Assembly (NCBI RefSeq): GCF_016811995.1
Contig: NZ_CP069159.1
Span: 3,968,001-4,032,000, forward strand
Direction of reading: 5' to 3'
Length of the DNA stretch: 64,000 nucleotides
Origin: Citrobacter sp. R56
GTDB taxonomy: Bacteria > Pseudomonadota > Gammaproteobacteria > Enterobacterales > Enterobacteriaceae
The notes under the pieces are model-generated. The model had not been told where the DNA came from and did not search any database. It saw only the letters and a list, made by a program, of their open reading frames with translations. Position 1 is the first letter of the stretch. Each line of letters starts with the position of its first letter. Of this stretch, positions 47,871 to 57,750 are shown one piece after another. A program made the translations under genes and the position numbers.

Positions 47871-48338
47871 TCAGTCGTTACCGCAGTCTCCGGGAGTGGG
47901 CAGGACCTTCGCGGCGTTCGTCGGGTCAGCGCTGAAAGTGCCCGCTTTGCGGCCATTGACGTAGACTTCGAACTGCCGGGCCTTGCGGATATCGCTGATG
48001 AAGTCATACCAGGCATTATCACCGTTACGCCAGCCCAGGCTGGACGGTATAACGTACTGCTGGTGATTCATGACCACCGTGAAAGTGGTGCCGTCATCGT
48101 GCGAACTGACCATTCTGTTATCCGTCAGTGTCAGAAAAACAGAATGCTGGTTGATACCATTCTGGTCCGGATTTCCCGTACAGTTGATGGTGAACAGTAT
48201 CCCGCTGGCATCGGCCACGCTGTATTCCGCATTGCCCTGGCCGTAACCCTGCTGCCACAGCCCGGGAACTGCAGAGGCATTAAAGCTGGCGAGCAGTGCG
48301 CCTGCCAGCACAAGCCGGGTGAGTGAACGGATATTCAT
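47871..48338 (-). CDS. yfjT: YfjT-like secreted protein
   Basis: 155 residues from ATG 48338 with AAAGGAGAC upstream, the length of E. coli YfjT. Signal peptide to about residue 23 (LVLAGALLASFNASA). Two cysteines in the mature protein may form a disulfide. Periplasmic, unknown function. It follows yfjS by 23 bp. Confidence 0.88.
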   Translation of the reverse strand: MNIRSLTRLVLAGALLASFNASAVPGLWQQGYGQGNAEYSVADASGILFTINCTGNPDQNGINQHSVFLTLTDNRMVSSHDDGTTFTVVMNHQQYVIPSSLGWRNGDNAWYDFISDIRKARQFEVYVNGRKAGTFSADPTNAAKVLPTPGDCGND

Positions 48339-48361
48339 TTCTGTCTCCTTTAACATTTTCT

Positions 48362-48802
48362 TTATTCCCGGTTATCTGGGTTTGATGGTATCAGCAGCCG
48401 TCCCATCAGCTTGCCGTCATGGGAATATTCAAGGAATCGCTCCTGGGTGTGTGGATCGGTCTCTTCGTGATATTGCAGCGTGATGTTGTCGGCTATGCAC
48501 AACGCATTCATCAGCGGCTGAACAGTTTTTTCCTCCATATCCACCAGATAGTAGTAATTACCACCCTCGCAACCATCGGGTGACTGGCGGGTACGTAAGA
48601 CCTGCAGAGTGGGGCCAGAGAGAGTAATCTGCGACCACTCTTCCCTGACATCATCCTGACGGCTGACCACTTCACTGAAGCGTGGAGGTGTGAGGTCCTT
48701 GAAGTTGCTGATGGCCTTCAGGTCATCACTCCGGTCATCGCAGGCGGCCAGAAACAGACTGGCGGTAAGTACCGTCAGCAGAGATAGTGTTTTACGTTTC
48801 AT
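48362..48802 (-). CDS. yfjS: YfjS-like lipoprotein
   Basis: 146 residues with a lipobox LAAC at residues 18-21. The Asp-Asp after the lipidated Cys is an inner-membrane retention signal in the Lol rule. Its ATG overlaps the ypjK stop (ATGA). Unknown function in the CP4-57-type operon. Confidence 0.88.
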   Translation of the reverse strand: MKRKTLSLLTVLTASLFLAACDDRSDDLKAISNFKDLTPPRFSEVVSRQDDVREEWSQITLSGPTLQVLRTRQSPDGCEGGNYYYLVDMEEKTVQPLMNALCIADNITLQYHEETDPHTQERFLEYSHDGKLMGRLLIPSNPDNRE

Positions 48803-49038
48803 TTTTTCTTTCCTGAAATCAGACGAACCACTTTTGCGAAAACATAAATCCCCACCAAAATACCCACCGGCACACCGACGAACGGCGTCAGTGCAACACT
48901 GGCTGCACCGGCTGCACCACCGCCCGTCAGCAGAGCGGCAACGGTGGCAAGCGTCAGGGCGATGAGGCTGTCGGACACCCCGGTTTTGTTCAGAATGATG
49001 ACGATGACAACAATGGCGATAATGGCAATAACGGGCAT
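48799..49038 (-). CDS. ypjK: YpjK-like small membrane protein
   Basis: 79 residues from ATG 49038 (GGGAGG upstream; E. coli YpjK about 82). Two long hydrophobic segments (VIAIIAIVVIVIILNKTG and the GGGAAGAASVALTPFVGVPVG region) and a basic tail RLISGKKK. Coupled to yfjS. A longer frame upstream to 49332 overlaps yfjR and is not expected to be used. Confidence 0.85.
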   Translation of the reverse strand: MPVIAIIAIVVIVIILNKTGVSDSLIALTLATVAALLTGGGAAGAASVALTPFVGVPVGILVGIYVFAKVVRLISGKKK

Positions 49039-49078
49039 CGGGTACCTCCCTGTTGCCGGGTTGATAACAACGCCTGTG

Positions 49079-49780
49079 CTATTCCGGTGAACTGTCAGCC
49101 GGAACAAACGCAAGCAGTGACTGCTGGATAAAACGAAAATGGGGTAAGGCCTGAATGAAGACCGGGTCCTCGACCAGGCGACACAGACTGTCGTTACGCC
49201 GAAAAGATTCCTGCAGGGGCTGAACCAGATGGATTTCATCCAGAGTGAATACGGCGATATGTCCGCCATGTTCAGCAACCAGATACCAGGCCTGCTGGTG
49301 GATGAGTAGGCGGCAAGGTGCCAGTCGTTCACAGCGCCGACCGTCGGTAAGCAGCGTCACCCGCCTGCGCCCGGTAATGGCCTGAATCAGCCGCCAGAAA
49401 GACAAGGCCCCTGATGGTGAAGAGACCGGGTTTGCGGGGGCTATCAAACAGGGAGACTCGTCACACATTAGCAGTGCGTTCACCAGACGGCGGTCAAGTC
49501 CAGGGAAAAGACCTGCCAGCCCGCTCCGGTGGGCAAAGATAAGCACGTCAGGCACCATCTGCGTCTCACTGCCAGCAGTGCGTAAGCGGCAGTAGCCGGA
49601 CTGATATTCCAGGTCCAGATACATCAGCCGCTCACGAAAATCCCGCCGCAGCGTGCGCACCGACACGCCAAACTCAACGGCCAGTTTGCGCACGCTCAGT
49701 GTTTCCCCCGCCACCAGGCGACTGATGATCAGTGACAGCCTGACAGCCAGCCGGTCATGGCGGCGTTCTGCCTGGGTCAT
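49079..49780 (-). CDS. yfjR: YfjR-like HTH/WYL regulator
   Basis: 233 residues, DeoR/YafY-type: N-terminal winged HTH ([27 protein letters not shown]) and a C-terminal WYL-type domain ([19 protein letters not shown]). Probably an autoregulator of the island operon. It lies between yfjQ and ypjK, separated from yfjQ by 218 bp that may hold its own promoter. Confidence 0.88.
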   Translation of the reverse strand: MTQAERRHDRLAVRLSLIISRLVAGETLSVRKLAVEFGVSVRTLRRDFRERLMYLDLEYQSGYCRLRTAGSETQMVPDVLIFAHRSGLAGLFPGLDRRLVNALLMCDESPCLIAPANPVSSPSGALSFWRLIQAITGRRRVTLLTDGRRCERLAPCRLLIHQQAWYLVAEHGGHIAVFTLDEIHLVQPLQESFRRNDSLCRLVEDPVFIQALPHFRFIQQSLLAFVPADSSPE

Positions 49781-49998
49781 GAGAGGTTCTCCGTCTAAGT
49801 TAACTGACTGAAAATGATGTGATTACTTTAAAGAGATGGGCGGACAGGGTATGGACACTGCAGAAACTATTTTTCATTTCTGCGAAAGTCAGATATAGCA
49901 GGGGTTGCAGGCCATACCAGGGAGAGTGAGACCTACTGGCATGTCGTAACGCGGACAGGTGGTGTCCGATATTAACAACATGGCAACAAAGGTAATGA

Positions 49999-50820
49999 CT
50001 ACTGCAGTTGTGTAAGCAGTGTTTCCGCCATCACCCACAGCGCCCGGTTGAGCTTCACATCCCCGTCAATGCCATGCACGGCACGGGTATGCGTCCGCCC
50101 GCCTTTAGCATTACGCCCACTGAGTCCACCCTTAATCAGGTTTTCCTGTACACGCTGATAGGTGGTCCACAAGTCATTGCTCTCATCCTGCCAGCGGCGC
50201 GGGGAGAGGATCTGCGATTCACTGACAGGCTGGTGGTCTTCACCAAAGCGATACGTGAGGGCGGCTTTTGCTAGTGCCTGCTGAGCAGGCGGTGGTAACA
50301 GCAGCGATTGCATCGCATCCCGCTTCTCCTCCACCCGGTCAAAAATCCCCAGTACTTCATACGCTCCCTCAATCACCTGACTCACCACATCTCCTTTGTG
50401 TGGCACCCGCACCTCGCCAAACGACTCACCGCAGACAAGGCCGTTCTGACAAACCGTACGAAATAATCCCGGCAGCATCTGATACGAACTTGTGCCGTCA
50501 TGCGAGTTGAGCAGAATGATTTCTGTGACCTGTTTACCAGTAATCTGTCCCTCCCGGCGCAGGCGCAACATGTGCTTTGTGTGTTCCCGACGACCCGGGT
50601 CACGTACCCGGGTCTGACAGGCAAAGAATGGCTGAAAGCCTTCGCGCTGCAGGCTGTCCAGCAGGGAGATGGTCGGAATATAGGTATAGCGTTCACTGCG
50701 GGATTCGTGTTTGTCCTCGCTGAATACGCTGGGCACCACACGAAACAGCTCTTCACGGGTTAACGGACGATCACGACGAATAAGGTTTGCTGCGCCAAAG
50801 CGCGAAGCCAGACGGGTCAT
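49999..50820 (-). CDS. yfjQ: YfjQ, DUF932-family protein
   Basis: 273 residues from ATG 50820, matching E. coli YfjQ almost residue by residue. Opens MTRLASRFGAANLIRRDRPL. The frame runs open a further 132 bp upstream but without homology. DUF932 proteins occur on plasmids and prophages; molecular role unknown. Confidence 0.93.
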   Translation of the reverse strand: MTRLASRFGAANLIRRDRPLTREELFRVVPSVFSEDKHESRSERYTYIPTISLLDSLQREGFQPFFACQTRVRDPGRREHTKHMLRLRREGQITGKQVTEIILLNSHDGTSSYQMLPGLFRTVCQNGLVCGESFGEVRVPHKGDVVSQVIEGAYEVLGIFDRVEEKRDAMQSLLLPPPAQQALAKAALTYRFGEDHQPVSESQILSPRRWQDESNDLWTTYQRVQENLIKGGLSGRNAKGGRTHTRAVHGIDGDVKLNRALWVMAETLLTQLQ

Positions 50821-50911
50821 AAGCAGACTCCTCATAACGGGAAAAACAATAAAAGAAAACCCCGTCGCACAGGCGACAGGGCTCAGGGAGTAATAGGTTG
50901 GAATTAAACTC

Positions 50912-51775
50912 TCAGAAGAAGAAATCCCAGACGGCACGGGCCACGGACACAACGGTGGTGCGCACGGCCTGAATGACGGCCCGCACCGGGGCTGGTATCA
51001 GGGGAAAGTCACTGATGCTATCGAGTACGGCACCTACGGTTTCACCAAAATCGCTACGAGCCTGCTCCCGGACTACCATCGTGCGAAAGGGATGCTGCAG
51101 TTGCGACACCACTGGGCTGCTGGCCTCACGTGGCAGACAACGGATCATGCGTTCTGCCATCACCCGTAGTCCCCACTGCAGACGGACCGACACGGCACAC
51201 ACCGGATGCACGGGCTGGAACAGCTCATGCAGCAGGCAGATTTTGCGGCTGATATTTTGTTTCTGCCCTGTGGAAAGGGTATTTCCACTGCTGGTGGGTT
51301 CAGCTTTGTCTGACTGGCTGATAACAAACAGCACCTTATGCCGGTATGCTTCACCAATCACCTGACGGTAAAAATGCTCATCCACCGCCAGTGCCCGGTC
51401 ATCAGCTTTAATCAGCCACAGCACCAGGTCGAGCCGGGGAAGTTGTTTGCGGTACAGCGCAGCATATTCGTTATCACGTGCACCATTCTCCCCCACGCCG
51501 GGCAGATCCACTATGGTCATAAAGCGCTCACCGACTTGCAGACGAAATTGCAAAGGTTCACGAGTGCAGGCCACGACATCGCTGACCGGCGATACTTCGC
51601 CGACAAACAGAGCATTGCACAGGCTACTCTTTCCCGCCCCGGTTTTACCCATAATGCCGATCACTGGCTCGTAGTGGGTTAACTGATTTATCTGCTGCAA
51701 TATACGTTCAGACACCCATTGCGGCACGCCGGAAAGCGAATGGTTTAATGGCTGCAAACCTTGCTGATTATTCAT
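50912..51775 (-). CDS. yfjP: YfjP, 50S-Era-type GTPase
   Basis: 287 residues with Walker A/G1 GKTGAGKS near 43-50, G3 DLPG and G4 SQSDK. A hydrophobic, Pro-rich C-terminus (FPLIPAPVRAVIQAVRTTVVSVARAVWDFFF) may contact membrane. First gene of the minus-strand operon, as in CP4-57. Role unknown. Confidence 0.92.
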   Translation of the reverse strand: MNNQQGLQPLNHSLSGVPQWVSERILQQINQLTHYEPVIGIMGKTGAGKSSLCNALFVGEVSPVSDVVACTREPLQFRLQVGERFMTIVDLPGVGENGARDNEYAALYRKQLPRLDLVLWLIKADDRALAVDEHFYRQVIGEAYRHKVLFVISQSDKAEPTSSGNTLSTGQKQNISRKICLLHELFQPVHPVCAVSVRLQWGLRVMAERMIRCLPREASSPVVSQLQHPFRTMVVREQARSDFGETVGAVLDSISDFPLIPAPVRAVIQAVRTTVVSVARAVWDFFF

Positions 51776-51896
51776 GACAACTCCTGCAATAAATAAAACT
51801 AAAAACGGCAGAACCGTGAAGTTTTGCCGTTATGCTGGTATGTTCATGAAAATGATATATATCTGAATATAGTTTGAACGATGATTTTCTATTGAA

Positions 51897-52658
51897 TCAC
51901 CCTAAATACTTCCAGTACTCGTAAGGGTAGTTTATGGTGACCTTAGGAGGGTATAGTTGATTAGGCAAAGCTTTATCGATGTGCAAAGCTGCAACAAAAA
52001 TAAACCCATCCCGAAAGGCCGCAACAGGAACCCATGAAAGATACGCTGTATGCAGATACTTCTTATTTCTCTGCATGTATTCACTAATTCCAATATTGCA
52101 AAAATCGATAGCGCGAACATAGCAGATTGATTGGATATCAAACAAATATTTGTCAAGAATAAAAAGTGGGACAGCCACCTGAATCAAATCAAAATCAAAC
52201 CTTTCAACAGGATCTTTTTTTATGCACAAATAAACGTACTTAGTTATCTCATCATCTTCTCTCACGTGCATTTGAATGCACTCTTCCAACACCCCATTAA
52301 TTTCATTCCTTTTAGAATCCCATGCTCCATAAGCTGGAAGAGAAAATTGCGTTATAGGTGGAGTTCCAACATCAAAAATAAGCTTACTGGACAGGGAGTG
52401 AATATATTTAAGCGTGGAATCATCTTTATGCTGCTGCGTTTCGAAGTGACGAACCTCATGATAAAACATGCTAAAAAGCCTGCTTTCAACCTCCTGAGTA
52501 ATTCTATTTTGATATGTCACAAAATCAAGAATAGGTGCAGTGGTTCGCAATAACTCACATATTACTTTCGAACGTGACGTGCCATTGGATTCGGCATACC
52601 TGTCGATTGAATCAATTGTTAAATTATCATCGGTGTTAAATGTTATTCTCTTTATCAT
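51897..52658 (-). CDS. Ribbon-helix-helix-like regulator with unknown C-terminal domain
   Basis: 253 residues, markedly AT-rich. Residues 1-50 look like a ribbon-helix-helix (MIKRITFNTDDNLTIDSIDRYAESNGTSRSKVICELL). The remaining 200 residues are unassigned, with conserved-looking aromatic stretches and the end INYPYEYWKYLG. Upstream, two copies of TTATGCAT 16 bp apart (52664 and 52680) suggest autoregulation. The gene stands alone between yfjP and the HUH gene. It could be an element regulator or part of a toxin-antitoxin or defence function. Confidence 0.55.
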   Translation of the reverse strand: MIKRITFNTDDNLTIDSIDRYAESNGTSRSKVICELLRTTAPILDFVTYQNRITQEVESRLFSMFYHEVRHFETQQHKDDSTLKYIHSLSSKLIFDVGTPPITQFSLPAYGAWDSKRNEINGVLEECIQMHVREDDEITKYVYLCIKKDPVERFDFDLIQVAVPLFILDKYLFDIQSICYVRAIDFCNIGISEYMQRNKKYLHTAYLSWVPVAAFRDGFIFVAALHIDKALPNQLYPPKVTINYPYEYWKYLG

Positions 52659-52663
52659 AACTG

Positions 52664-52687
52664 TTATGCATTTTGTTGATTATGCAT
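52664..52687. promoter_or_regulatory. Direct repeat TTATGCAT, candidate operator
   Basis: TTATGCAT at 52664-52671 and 52680-52687, six bases before the start of the ribbon-helix-helix-like gene. Each copy contains the palindrome ATGCAT. The 16-bp spacing suits cooperative RHH dimers. Confidence 0.45.
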
Positions 52688-52946
52688 AATAACCTATCAC
52701 AGAGGCCAGTAAAGCGCCAGATCGCACTGCAATACTTCAGATTTCTCGCACACATTTCTTCCTGTGTAAGGCCGCCATGCTAACCAGCGATAGAATCCCT
52801 AAAACCATCTGTTCTTACTGAATTAAGGTTAATTAGTATTATCACCCGGAGTTAACCATCCCCCTCCTGTAATCAATACTCATCCCTGTATTAAAAAATA
52901 CATCACACATCTATCTATTGAACCCCGTTTAGTTTGAGGATAGATC

Positions 52947-53525
52947 ATGAAAGCCCCCTACAATGCCAACCCTAATTACCCTATGAATCGTTTACTTCTT
53001 GAAGATATAAACCACCACCTGGATGAAATGTTTGAGCGTTATTCCCGCTTACTGGCTTTTCGTATGGATTTTGGCTGGAAACAAGGAAGTGAACGCTCGC
53101 AGCGTAATCTCATGGATGAGATGGAGGGTGAGATACAGCACCTGATGGACGTGGTAATTGGCCGAAAGATGGTTATTGGGTACTACTGGGTAATTGAATA
53201 CAGACAGCGTAAGGGGTTGCATGTACATGCCATGCTTTATCTTGATGGGCAGAAGCATCGGAAATTCTATCCGACCTCGCGGGCGATAGGTGAAGAATGG
53301 CGCAGATTGACTGACGATGAAGGTATCTTTCATCTGTGTTCCAAGAAAAAGCATTTCGTTGCGAATTCCGGAATGATAGTGGATCACCGCAATAAGCAGG
53401 CAGTAGATGAACTACGTTACGTAATCAGTTACTTAGCTAAGTCTGAGCAGAAGTCCCGGGGTGTTATTGCAGGTATGAATGCTATACCACCACGAAGCCG
53501 TAGAGGCAGGCCTAGGAAGGAATAG
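52947..53525 (+). CDS. yfjJ: YfjJ/YagK-like HUH replication protein (inovirus Gp2 family)
   Basis: 192 residues. The HUH motif His92-Val-His94 in GLHVHAMLYLDG and a downstream Tyr158-x3-Tyr162 (RYVISYLAK) give the full signature of two-tyrosine rolling-circle Rep proteins. PF11726 (inovirus Gp2/YagK-YfjJ) is the expected family. The C-terminus is basic (RSRRGRPRKE). It precedes alpA, as in CP4-57. It may nick an origin on the island. Confidence 0.83.
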   Translation: MKAPYNANPNYPMNRLLLEDINHHLDEMFERYSRLLAFRMDFGWKQGSERSQRNLMDEMEGEIQHLMDVVIGRKMVIGYYWVIEYRQRKGLHVHAMLYLDGQKHRKFYPTSRAIGEEWRRLTDDEGIFHLCSKKKHFVANSGMIVDHRNKQAVDELRYVISYLAKSEQKSRGVIAGMNAIPPRSRRGRPRKE

Positions 53526-53646
53526 CGGTAGGTAAACATTGAGCCGAAGTTTTTTTACAACAGAAGCCATTGATGTGGAGGAGCTGGCAGTAACCATCAG
53601 TTTACTAACGGCTCCGGTTATTCATCCTTAACCGGAACGCATCATC

Positions 53647-53853
53647 ATGTATACAAAGCCTGCACTACTTGAAGATCAATTCATTGATATGAAATTCATT
53701 ACCCGGCTTACTGGCCTGAGCGATAAATGGTTTTATAAGCTGATACAGGATGGGGCATTCCCTAAGCCCATCAAACTGGGCAGAGCTTCCCGTTGGTTAA
53801 AAAGCGATCTGGAAGAATGGTTATATTACCGTATTTACGAATCCCGCAAATAA
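53647..53853 (+). CDS. alpA: AlpA-family excisionase/regulator
   Basis: 68 residues with the AlpA/MerR-type winged HTH (FITRLTGLSDKWFYKLIQDGAFPKPIKLGRASRWLKSDLEEWL). AlpA activates integrase and excision genes in CP4-57. No integrase is visible in this window, so it would lie to the right beyond hsdM or be absent. Confidence 0.92.
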   Translation: MYTKPALLEDQFIDMKFITRLTGLSDKWFYKLIQDGAFPKPIKLGRASRWLKSDLEEWLYYRIYESRK

Positions 53854-54253
53854 TAATTCCATAAGACTTGTTTTCAATATCCTCTTAATGATTATTTATA
53901 GAGAGAAAGCCCAGCCATAGAGACCCAATGAAACCTACGCCCCCACAATCGCCATAATGCTGTTTCAGCAGTGCTGTTTACGATGCACATGTCGCAAATA
54001 CACGGACTTCCGGTTGCGTTCATGTGTAGATAAAGTAACTTTTACAATCACTTAAAATTTGTTGGTTATCGAGGCTGCCGCTGGATCGTTTGCTCATAGG
54101 CAGCTATCACCAGCAAACTCAGGCATTTGAAAATGCTGCCTTGTAGCATACATCTTGATCAAGAAGTGTGGCTGCAACTTGGCGCAAGATAAGACTAGGT
54201 CAGCATACACCTTCCTAAATAAAAATAAGCAATACCAGAACAGAGGAAACATC
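53854..54253. other. 400-bp gap between alpA and mcrB-like gene
   Basis: No convincing gene. The mcrB-like frame is open from 54155 but the ribosome site sits at 54243. Mid-GC sequence with no clear operator; presumably carries the promoter for the restriction genes. Confidence 0.5.
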
Positions 54254-56332
54254 ATGATGGATCTTGTGGGTAATATTGAAGCAGGCAAGCTGACACTCAG
54301 TGAATTGATTGATACCCTGGCCAAAGATGAAAATTATGCACCTTCCAGGTGGAATCAGCGATATCGTGAATTTACGATGCTGCTACAGCAAACCTCAACA
54401 TTCACAGAGTCTGAAACGGATGATTTGGTCAAACGACTCTGGTATGAACGTGATAACGGCATTGCAAGTATTCGTCAGGGTGTCCCATCTTTGGCAGAAT
54501 ATCAGCAAAGTCTGCCACTACTTAGAGAACTAACCGAGCGTGTTCGTCAACAACCGGATGAAGCAAACTACCAATATGTAAGCAGTGCTCTGCTGCAGGC
54601 CAAAGAAACCGGGCTACTTAAGCGTATGTATTGGAGTTTGAGAAACCGCGTCTTTGCCGCTTTTTTGCCAGAGACCTGCACCAGTGCCGTGGATGAGAAT
54701 GCGTTTGCTAAAGTGGCTGATTTCTTAAATAAGAATTTCAGCTTGGGTTTGGAACTTAATGGAAGTTGGCTGCAGAAAAACCACAAATTGAAGCAAGCAA
54801 TACATGCACAATCTCCCAATGCAGATCCTTATTACGTAAATATGGCTATCTGGGATCTGTATGAATTATTACAAGAACGCAATAATGAGAAAAAACAGGA
54901 GAAAGTGCCCGGCAATACATCAATAGCCAGCAATGGTTTAACGAACATTATGCTCCCTCAGCATTCACCAATTAACGTGATCTACTTTGGCCCACCAGGC
55001 ACTGGCAAGACCTTCAAGTTGCAGCAAAAGATGAAAGAGTACACATCCCAAGCTGCCCCAGCCGATCTTGATGCTTGGCTCGATTCTCGTCTTGAAGCGT
55101 TGAACTGGATGCAGGTTATAGCGCTGGTGTTGCTCGATCTTGGTAAACGAGCCAAAGTTCGCCAAATGACAGAACACCAGTGGTTCCAACGTAAAGCGCT
55201 GCTGAATGGCCGTAGTAGCAACTTTTCGCAAACGGTCTGGGCGACGTTGCAATCCTTCACCATACCGGGATCAACTACCGTTGCTTATAAAGGTCGCCGA
55301 GAACCCGCGATCTTCGACAAAACTGCCGATAGTGAATGGTTCCTGGTCGAATCCCAGTTAGAGCAAGTGGATGAGTTGCTTTCTCTATATGCTGAGTTAA
55401 AACAAGGCCCCAAATCTGCAGAAGCCATCCAGCGATTTGCGGTGGTTACTTTCCACCAATCTTACGGTTATGAAGAGTTTATTGAGGGTATACGTGCTCG
55501 TTCAGACGAGAGCGGCAATATCTCTTACCCTATTGAGCCAGGTATCTTTATGCGCCTGTGCCAACGTGCAAACGCCGATCCGACACACCGCTACGCCATT
55601 TTTATTGATGAGATCAATCGCGGCAACATCTCCAAGATTTTTGGCGAACTCATCTCGCTCATTGAAGTTGATAAGCGTGCGGGTATGTCCAATGCAATGA
55701 GTCTGCAACTGTCTTATAGCGGTAAACCCTTCAGCGTTCCTGCCAATGTCGACATCATCGGAGCCATGAATACCGCGGACCGTTCTTTAGCACTGATGGA
55801 CACCGCTTTGCGCCGTCGCTTTGACTTTGTCGAGATGATGCCTGATTTATCTTTGCTGAGTGGAGCCAAGGTGAAGGGCATAGAACTCGAATCGTTGTTA
55901 GAGAAACTCAATAGCCGCATCGAAGCACTTTACGATCGTGAACATACGCTAGGGCATGCGTTCTTTATACCAGTAAAAAATGCACTCGATGCCGGTGATG
56001 AAGATACTGCGTTTAAACAACTGAAGATCGCATTCCAGAAAAAGATCGTTCCGCTATTACAGGAATACTTTTTCGATGACTGGAACAAGATCAGGCTGGT
56101 GCTGGCAGACAACCAAAAGCAAGACGACAACCTACAGTTCGTGATTGAGAAAACCGACGATCTGGATACGCTTTTTGGTAACAATCATGCTTTACGACGT
56201 CATGGTCAGCAATCGACAGCTTATGAGCTAGAAACATTCGATCAAGAGATCTGGAATATTCCGCAGGCTTACCGCGCTATTTATCAACCACAACAGACCA
56301 CCCTTGATGAACAGGCTGTAAACCATGGGTGA
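54254..56332 (+). CDS. mcrB: McrB-like AAA+ GTPase of a McrBC restriction system
   Basis: 692 residues from ATG 54254, preceded by GAGGAAAC. The AAA+ core carries Walker A GPPGTGKT (246-253), Walker B IFIDEINRGNISKIFGE (450-465), the McrB sensor motif MNTADRS (505-511) and RRRFDF. About 145 residues lie between Walker A and the next conserved block. Residues 1-240 form an N-terminal region with no E. coli McrB similarity that I can see; they should read a different DNA modification. Translationally coupled to mcrC (8-bp overlap). Confidence 0.88.
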   Translation: MMDLVGNIEAGKLTLSELIDTLAKDENYAPSRWNQRYREFTMLLQQTSTFTESETDDLVKRLWYERDNGIASIRQGVPSLAEYQQSLPLLRELTERVRQQPDEANYQYVSSALLQAKETGLLKRMYWSLRNRVFAAFLPETCTSAVDENAFAKVADFLNKNFSLGLELNGSWLQKNHKLKQAIHAQSPNADPYYVNMAIWDLYELLQERNNEKKQEKVPGNTSIASNGLTNIMLPQHSPINVIYFGPPGTGKTFKLQQKMKEYTSQAAPADLDAWLDSRLEALNWMQVIALVLLDLGKRAKVRQMTEHQWFQRKALLNGRSSNFSQTVWATLQSFTIPGSTTVAYKGRREPAIFDKTADSEWFLVESQLEQVDELLSLYAELKQGPKSAEAIQRFAVVTFHQSYGYEEFIEGIRARSDESGNISYPIEPGIFMRLCQRANADPTHRYAIFIDEINRGNISKIFGELISLIEVDKRAGMSNAMSLQLSYSGKPFSVPANVDIIGAMNTADRSLALMDTALRRRFDFVEMMPDLSLLSGAKVKGIELESLLEKLNSRIEALYDREHTLGHAFFIPVKNALDAGDEDTAFKQLKIAFQKKIVPLLQEYFFDDWNKIRLVLADNQKQDDNLQFVIEKTDDLDTLFGNNHALRRHGQQSTAYELETFDQEIWNIPQAYRAIYQPQQTTLDEQAVNHG

Positions 56333-57611
56333 AGTGATCTCTGTTTTTGAATATGACCTGTTAGGGAGTGGAAAAGCGGCGTCAGTTGGCGCAAAGCTAG
56401 TCCCTCAACAGGTCTTTGATTATTTAGAAGAGCTTAGCCTAACCAGTATTCAAGGAAGCCAGTTTCTCAAACTCACCTCTCGCTCAGGTTTCAAATTGCT
56501 TCAGGTGCAAAACTACGCGGGGATGCTTTCCACACCTCACGATTTCCAGCTTGAGATACTGCCCAAGGTGGGTAAAAACCTCACTGTTGCGAGTACGCGT
56601 GAAACATTGCTGACGATGCTAAGCCATCTGCCTGGGTTTCGACATATTCAGACCCAGCAAGCCACTCTTCAGGCTCAGCGTATGCCTTTGCTTGAGATTT
56701 TTATCAATCAGTTTTTGCATAGCGTCAGCCAATTGCTTAAACAAGGTTTACGCTCCGACTATTTGAGCGAGCAAGGTAATCTGCCTTTTATGAAGGGCAA
56801 GCTGATGCTTTCTGCACAGCTGCGGCATAACGTGGTGAATCGTCATAAGTTTTGTGTCGATTATGATGACTACATGCCTGATTGTGCAGCCAATCGACTC
56901 TTACACTCCGCGCTAGATAAGCTTCTTAGTCTAAAGCTGTCATCGGAGAATCAGCGCTGGCTTTACGAGCTGCGCTTTGCTTTTGACGGTATTCCACTTA
57001 GCCGGGATATTGAGAGTGATATAAGCAGCTTACGCTTGGATCGTGGTATGGCTCATTACAACGAGCCAATGGCTTGGGCGCAATTGATCCTGAGAGGAAT
57101 GAGCCCGAGTGCCTTGCAGGGAAATACCAAAGCAATATCACTCTTGTTCCCAATGGAAGCGGTATTTGAGTCATTTGTTGCACAAACCCTCCCCTACGAG
57201 CTTCCTCCTCACCTTAAAGTTCAGCCACAGGTTTCCACTTATTCCCTTGTTAAGCATGGACTTCACGATTGCTTTAAGCTTCGCCCAGACTTGTTGATTC
57301 AATCACGCCAACCGGTTCAAACCAAAATGGTGATGGATACGAAATGGAAGCTGGTGAATAGCAGCAAGCAAACAAAATCACTATATGGACTGGCACAAGC
57401 AGACTTCTATCAAATGTTTGCTTACGGCCAAAAATACCTTGATGGGGCTGGTGAAATGTACCTGATCTACCCTGCGCATGATGACTTTAACCAACCGATA
57501 CCGCAGCACTTTGCTTTCTCGGACACTTTAAAATTATGGGTTGTGCCGTACCAGATAACAGCAAAGCGCGGGGAGAGAATGATGTGGGTAGGTGATATAC
57601 CTAGCGTATAG
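56325..57611 (+). CDS. mcrC: McrC-like nuclease subunit
   Basis: 428 residues. The McrC PD-(D/E)xK site is visible: Pro321-Asp322 (KLRPDLLI) and Asp338-Thr-Lys340 (VMDTKWKLVN). The N-terminal FLKLTSRSGFKLLQVQNYAGM and the DDYMPDCAANRLLHSAL stretch are typical. It cleaves DNA when McrB translocates between modified sites. Its ATG lies inside the end of mcrB. Confidence 0.9.
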   Translation: MGEVISVFEYDLLGSGKAASVGAKLVPQQVFDYLEELSLTSIQGSQFLKLTSRSGFKLLQVQNYAGMLSTPHDFQLEILPKVGKNLTVASTRETLLTMLSHLPGFRHIQTQQATLQAQRMPLLEIFINQFLHSVSQLLKQGLRSDYLSEQGNLPFMKGKLMLSAQLRHNVVNRHKFCVDYDDYMPDCAANRLLHSALDKLLSLKLSSENQRWLYELRFAFDGIPLSRDIESDISSLRLDRGMAHYNEPMAWAQLILRGMSPSALQGNTKAISLLFPMEAVFESFVAQTLPYELPPHLKVQPQVSTYSLVKHGLHDCFKLRPDLLIQSRQPVQTKMVMDTKWKLVNSSKQTKSLYGLAQADFYQMFAYGQKYLDGAGEMYLIYPAHDDFNQPIPQHFAFSDTLKLWVVPYQITAKRGERMMWVGDIPSV

Positions 57612-57658
57612 GTACCTTTCCAACTGTTTTAACCGTTGGGGCTAGGCACTTTAAAAAT

Positions 57659-57687
57659 GACTCTGAAGTACCTATAAAATCAGAGTC
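57659..57687. terminator. Hairpin between convergent mcrC and hsdR
   Basis: Perfect 8-bp arms GACTCTGA and TCAGAGTC with a 13-base loop in the 139-bp gap between the two convergent genes. No T-run follows, so terminator function is only probable. Confidence 0.4.
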
Positions 57688-57750
57688 AGTTCAGTTTGAG
57701 GTGGCAATCAGTTACACATGAAACGTCATGCCAAACCCCAATTTGATAAA

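Noticed and set aside
48799-49332. 177-codon minus-strand frame
   Set aside because: Only the last 79 codons (from 49038) match YpjK and have a ribosome site. The upstream part overlaps yfjR in another frame.
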